Shown: piece by piece, positions 62,157 to 64,000 of the stretch | How positions within the stretch are numbered: the stretch's first letter is position 1 | Layout: every line of letters starts with the position of its first letter | Assembly: GCF_902499045.1 (NCBI RefSeq) | Contig: NZ_CABVPL010000014.1 | Location: 1-64,000, forward strand | Length of the DNA: 64,000 nt | Origin: Burkholderia latens | GTDB lineage: Bacteria > Pseudomonadota > Gammaproteobacteria > Burkholderiales > Burkholderiaceae | Direction: 5' to 3' | The notes under the pieces: generated by a model | Database searches by the model: none | What the model saw: the letters and a program-made list of their open reading frames with translations, nothing else | What the model was told of the DNA's origin: nothing | Translations under genes and position numbers: made by a program

Positions 62157-63530
62157 ATGCTTCTTGCGACGCGCTGCCCTCATTGCGAAACCGTCTTCCG
62201 GCTGCAGCAGGAGCAGCTGTCGCTGCATGACGGGCTCGTGCGCTGCGGACACTGCCAGCAGGTCTTCAACGCATCGCAATCGCTCGTGCCCGAACCGGCG
62301 CGGCAGCCCGAGCCGGCGCTGACCGGCACGGCAGCCGCCGAGCCGCCGCACGACGCCGCGCCGCCGCGACTCTTCACCACCGACGCGCCGGCCGAGCCGG
62401 CGCCCGGCACGGACTACAAGCCCGACGGCTGGGACATGTGGGCGCCGTGGCTCGACGCCGGCGTCGATCCGTCCCTGCAGCACACCGTGCAGACGTTGCG
62501 CACCGAGCCGCTGATACCGGTCGCGCTGCCGTCGACGGACGGCGGCGTCGTTCACCTGTCCGGCACGCCCGCGCCGATCGCGTCCGGCCCGGCGGAACTG
62601 CATGCCGACACTGCGCGATCAGCCGAACCGGATGCCGCGGAGCACGACATCGACGAACCGCTCACGCCGCCGGCCGAAGCCGACCCGCGCGAACCGCGCT
62701 TCGTCGCGCCCCCGCCGTCTGCTGAACGAACCGCGGCGGAACCCGCCGAACCGGTTGGCAATGCGCGGTTCGCCGTGCCCGACGACGACCACGCGCCGCG
62801 CGAACCGCGCTTCGCATTCCGGCCGGTGCAAGCCGAGCCCGAAGCCGAAGCCAAAGCTCAACCCGAAGCCGCACCCGACCCGCACGCCGGCGAACGCGCC
62901 ACCACACCGGCTGCGGCCGCCAGCCAACCGGACGCGCGACCCGCCATCCCGCCGGCCGTCCAACCGGCGGCCCCCTTCCCTGCCGCACTGACCGACGACG
63001 ACCGCCCGCCCTTCGCCGTCACGCGTGAGACGCGCGCGCCGCAGCGACGCGGGATGCTGGGCGGCTTTTTCGGCGGGCTGGTCGCCGCGGCGCTCGCGGT
63101 GCTGCTGGTCGCGCAGCTCGCGTGGTGGCAGCGCGAACCCGTGATGATCTACTGGCCCGCCGCGCAGAGCTGGTTCCGGCAGGCGTGCGCGCCGCTCGGC
63201 TGCAACGTGACGCCGCCGCGCGCGATCGATGGCCTGCGGCTCGACGCGACCGACCTGCGCCAGGTCGACGGCCCGCGCGTGCTGGAGCTGAAGGTGCCGC
63301 TGACGAACCGGTACCGCGTCGCGCTCGCGTATCCGTCGCTCGAGCTGACGCTGCTCGACGACACGAATCACGTGACCGTGCGCCGCGTGCTCGCGCCGCG
63401 CGACTACGTGCGCCCGGGCACGCCGATCGACGCCGGGCTGCCGCCCGGCACGACGCAGACGATGGTCGTGCGTCTCGACACGAACGGCGCGCCTGCGTCG
63501 AATTTCCGCGTCCAGATCTTCTATCCGTGA
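62157..63530 (+). CDS. MJ0042 zinc-ribbon and DUF3426 membrane protein
   Basis: The 457-residue protein has an N-terminal zinc ribbon of the MJ0042 type (Cys7, Cys10, Cys30, Cys33) and a long low-complexity Ala/Pro/Glu-rich linker, about 45-295. A single membrane helix at about 303-325 (GLVAAALAVLLVAQLAWW) and a C-terminal DUF3426 domain (about 330-457) follow. The linker repeats a P-R-E-P-R-F unit twice. Function is unknown. It follows prmA by 45 bases, with TAGAAT at 62109-62114 as a possible own -10. Confidence 0.88.
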   Translation: MLLATRCPHCETVFRLQQEQLSLHDGLVRCGHCQQVFNASQSLVPEPARQPEPALTGTAAAEPPHDAAPPRLFTTDAPAEPAPGTDYKPDGWDMWAPWLDAGVDPSLQHTVQTLRTEPLIPVALPSTDGGVVHLSGTPAPIASGPAELHADTARSAEPDAAEHDIDEPLTPPAEADPREPRFVAPPPSAERTAAEPAEPVGNARFAVPDDDHAPREPRFAFRPVQAEPEAEAKAQPEAAPDPHAGERATTPAAAASQPDARPAIPPAVQPAAPFPAALTDDDRPPFAVTRETRAPQRRGMLGGFFGGLVAAALAVLLVAQLAWWQREPVMIYWPAAQSWFRQACAPLGCNVTPPRAIDGLRLDATDLRQVDGPRVLELKVPLTNRYRVALAYPSLELTLLDDTNHVTVRRVLAPRDYVRPGTPIDAGLPPGTTQTMVVRLDTNGAPASNFRVQIFYP

Positions 63531-63602
63531 CGCCCCGCGGCGCGCGCGTGCGCGCCGTCTCAACCCGCGCGCCGCAGCGGCGCGCTATTTCGGAGCACGA
63601 AC

Positions 63603-64000
63603 ATGAGCAAAGTTACGCTGGGTGGCAACCCGATCGATCTCGCCGGCACGTTCCCGGCCGTCGGCTCGCAAGCGCCCGACTTCAAGCTGGTCGGCAAGGA
63701 TCTCGCCGATCTGACGCTCGCCAGCTTCGCCGGCAAGCGCAAGGTGCTGAACATCGTCCCGAGCCTCGACACGCCGACCTGCGCGACGTCGACCCGCAAG
63801 TTCAACGAAGCCGCGTCGTCGCTCGACAACACCGTCGTGATCGTCGTGTCCGCCGACCTGCCGTTCGCCGCCACGCGCTTCTGCACGACCGAAGGCCTCG
63901 CGAACGTCGTGACGGCCTCGACGTTCCGCGGCGGCCGCGCGTTCGCGAACGCGTACGGCGTCGACGTGACGAGCGGCCCGCTGAACGGCCTGACGGCCCG
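63603..64000 (+). CDS. tpx: Thiol peroxidase, 5' part cut by the window end
   Basis: Tpx reduces hydrogen and organic peroxides using thioredoxin. The 132 codons present include the peroxidatic Cys60 in [14 protein letters not shown] and the resolving Cys94 in TRFCTTEG, plus [13 protein letters not shown]; the remaining ~35 residues lie beyond base 64000. GGAG precedes the ATG at 63603. Confidence 0.96.
   Translation, partial: MSKVTLGGNPIDLAGTFPAVGSQAPDFKLVGKDLADLTLASFAGKRKVLNIVPSLDTPTCATSTRKFNEAASSLDNTVVIVVSADLPFAATRFCTTEGLANVVTASTFRGGRAFANAYGVDVTSGPLNGLTA

Noticed and set aside
62595-62850. Repeated Pro-Arg-Glu-Pro-Arg-Phe unit in the DUF3426 protein linker as a mobile or regulatory repeat
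   Set aside because: Only two copies, within a low-complexity Ala/Pro/Glu linker; simple internal duplication is enough to explain it.

Overview
The window is high-GC proteobacterial chromosome (roughly two thirds GC) with dense operons. Gene content and gene neighbourhoods match Burkholderia, most likely chromosome 1 of a Burkholderia cepacia complex species: omlA/bamE divergent from fur, the ED cluster with HexR, accB-accC-prmA, leuS-lptE-holA, and a second-enzyme set of sugar-oxidation genes. I see no tRNA, rRNA, insertion sequence, prophage or CRISPR array. Almost everything is core or long-resident accessory metabolism. The one clear compositional outlier is about 0.7 kb near 6.36-7.08 kb.

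Layout. 0.1-4 kb: purB, then a convergent FAD oxidoreductase with its divergent TetR-type regulator. 4-11 kb: gluconate catabolism (gntP-gntK, edd-eda, hexR), interrupted by a small AT-richer two-gene islet that looks like a type VI secretion L,D-transpeptidase-like effector (DUF2778/Tlde1) and a small membrane protein. 11-20 kb: hemJ-like, proA, holA, lptE, leuS, exbD, exbB, dapB and bamE, all on the minus strand, meeting fur. 20.9-24.8 kb: ureide (allantoate) catabolism alc-allA with a DctA-type carrier and a divergent FadR-type GntR regulator. 25.4-31 kb: gapA and tktA, then speE-like, a VOC protein and rsmE. 31.2-32.6 kb: a secreted RNase with its barstar-type inhibitor and a candidate structured small RNA. 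32.6-39.3 kb: maeB, thiL-pgpA, pncC, pchP, pyrF. 39.3-48.5 kb: a nine-gene minus-strand sugar operon (iclR-dgoK-dgoA-SDR-araFGH-SDR-galM). 48.8-57.1 kb: an EF-hand protein, an S10 carboxypeptidase lipoprotein, mtgA-aroE-rnb, yqiA-mpl. 57.3-64 kb, plus strand: a nucleotidyltransferase-like protein, tlpA, aroQ, accB-accC, prmA, a DUF3426 protein and the start of tpx.

How the parts work together. GntP imports gluconate, GntK phosphorylates it, and Edd and Eda split it to pyruvate and glyceraldehyde-3-phosphate; two palindromes of the HexR type lie between edd and hexR. The sugar operon combines an arabinose-type ABC importer, a mutarotase, a XylB-like aldose dehydrogenase, a 2-keto-3-deoxygalactonate kinase and its aldolase. 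It therefore reads as an oxidative (De Ley-Doudoroff-like) galactose or galactose/arabinose route, with the lactonase and galactonate dehydratase encoded elsewhere. Alc and AllA convert allantoate to glyoxylate and urea.

The most notable signals are the effector/immunity-like islet, whose second gene seems to be frameshifted at a run of six G, and a compact three-way-junction RNA with its own terminator at 32.41-32.55 kb. Several well-formed operator palindromes also stand out.
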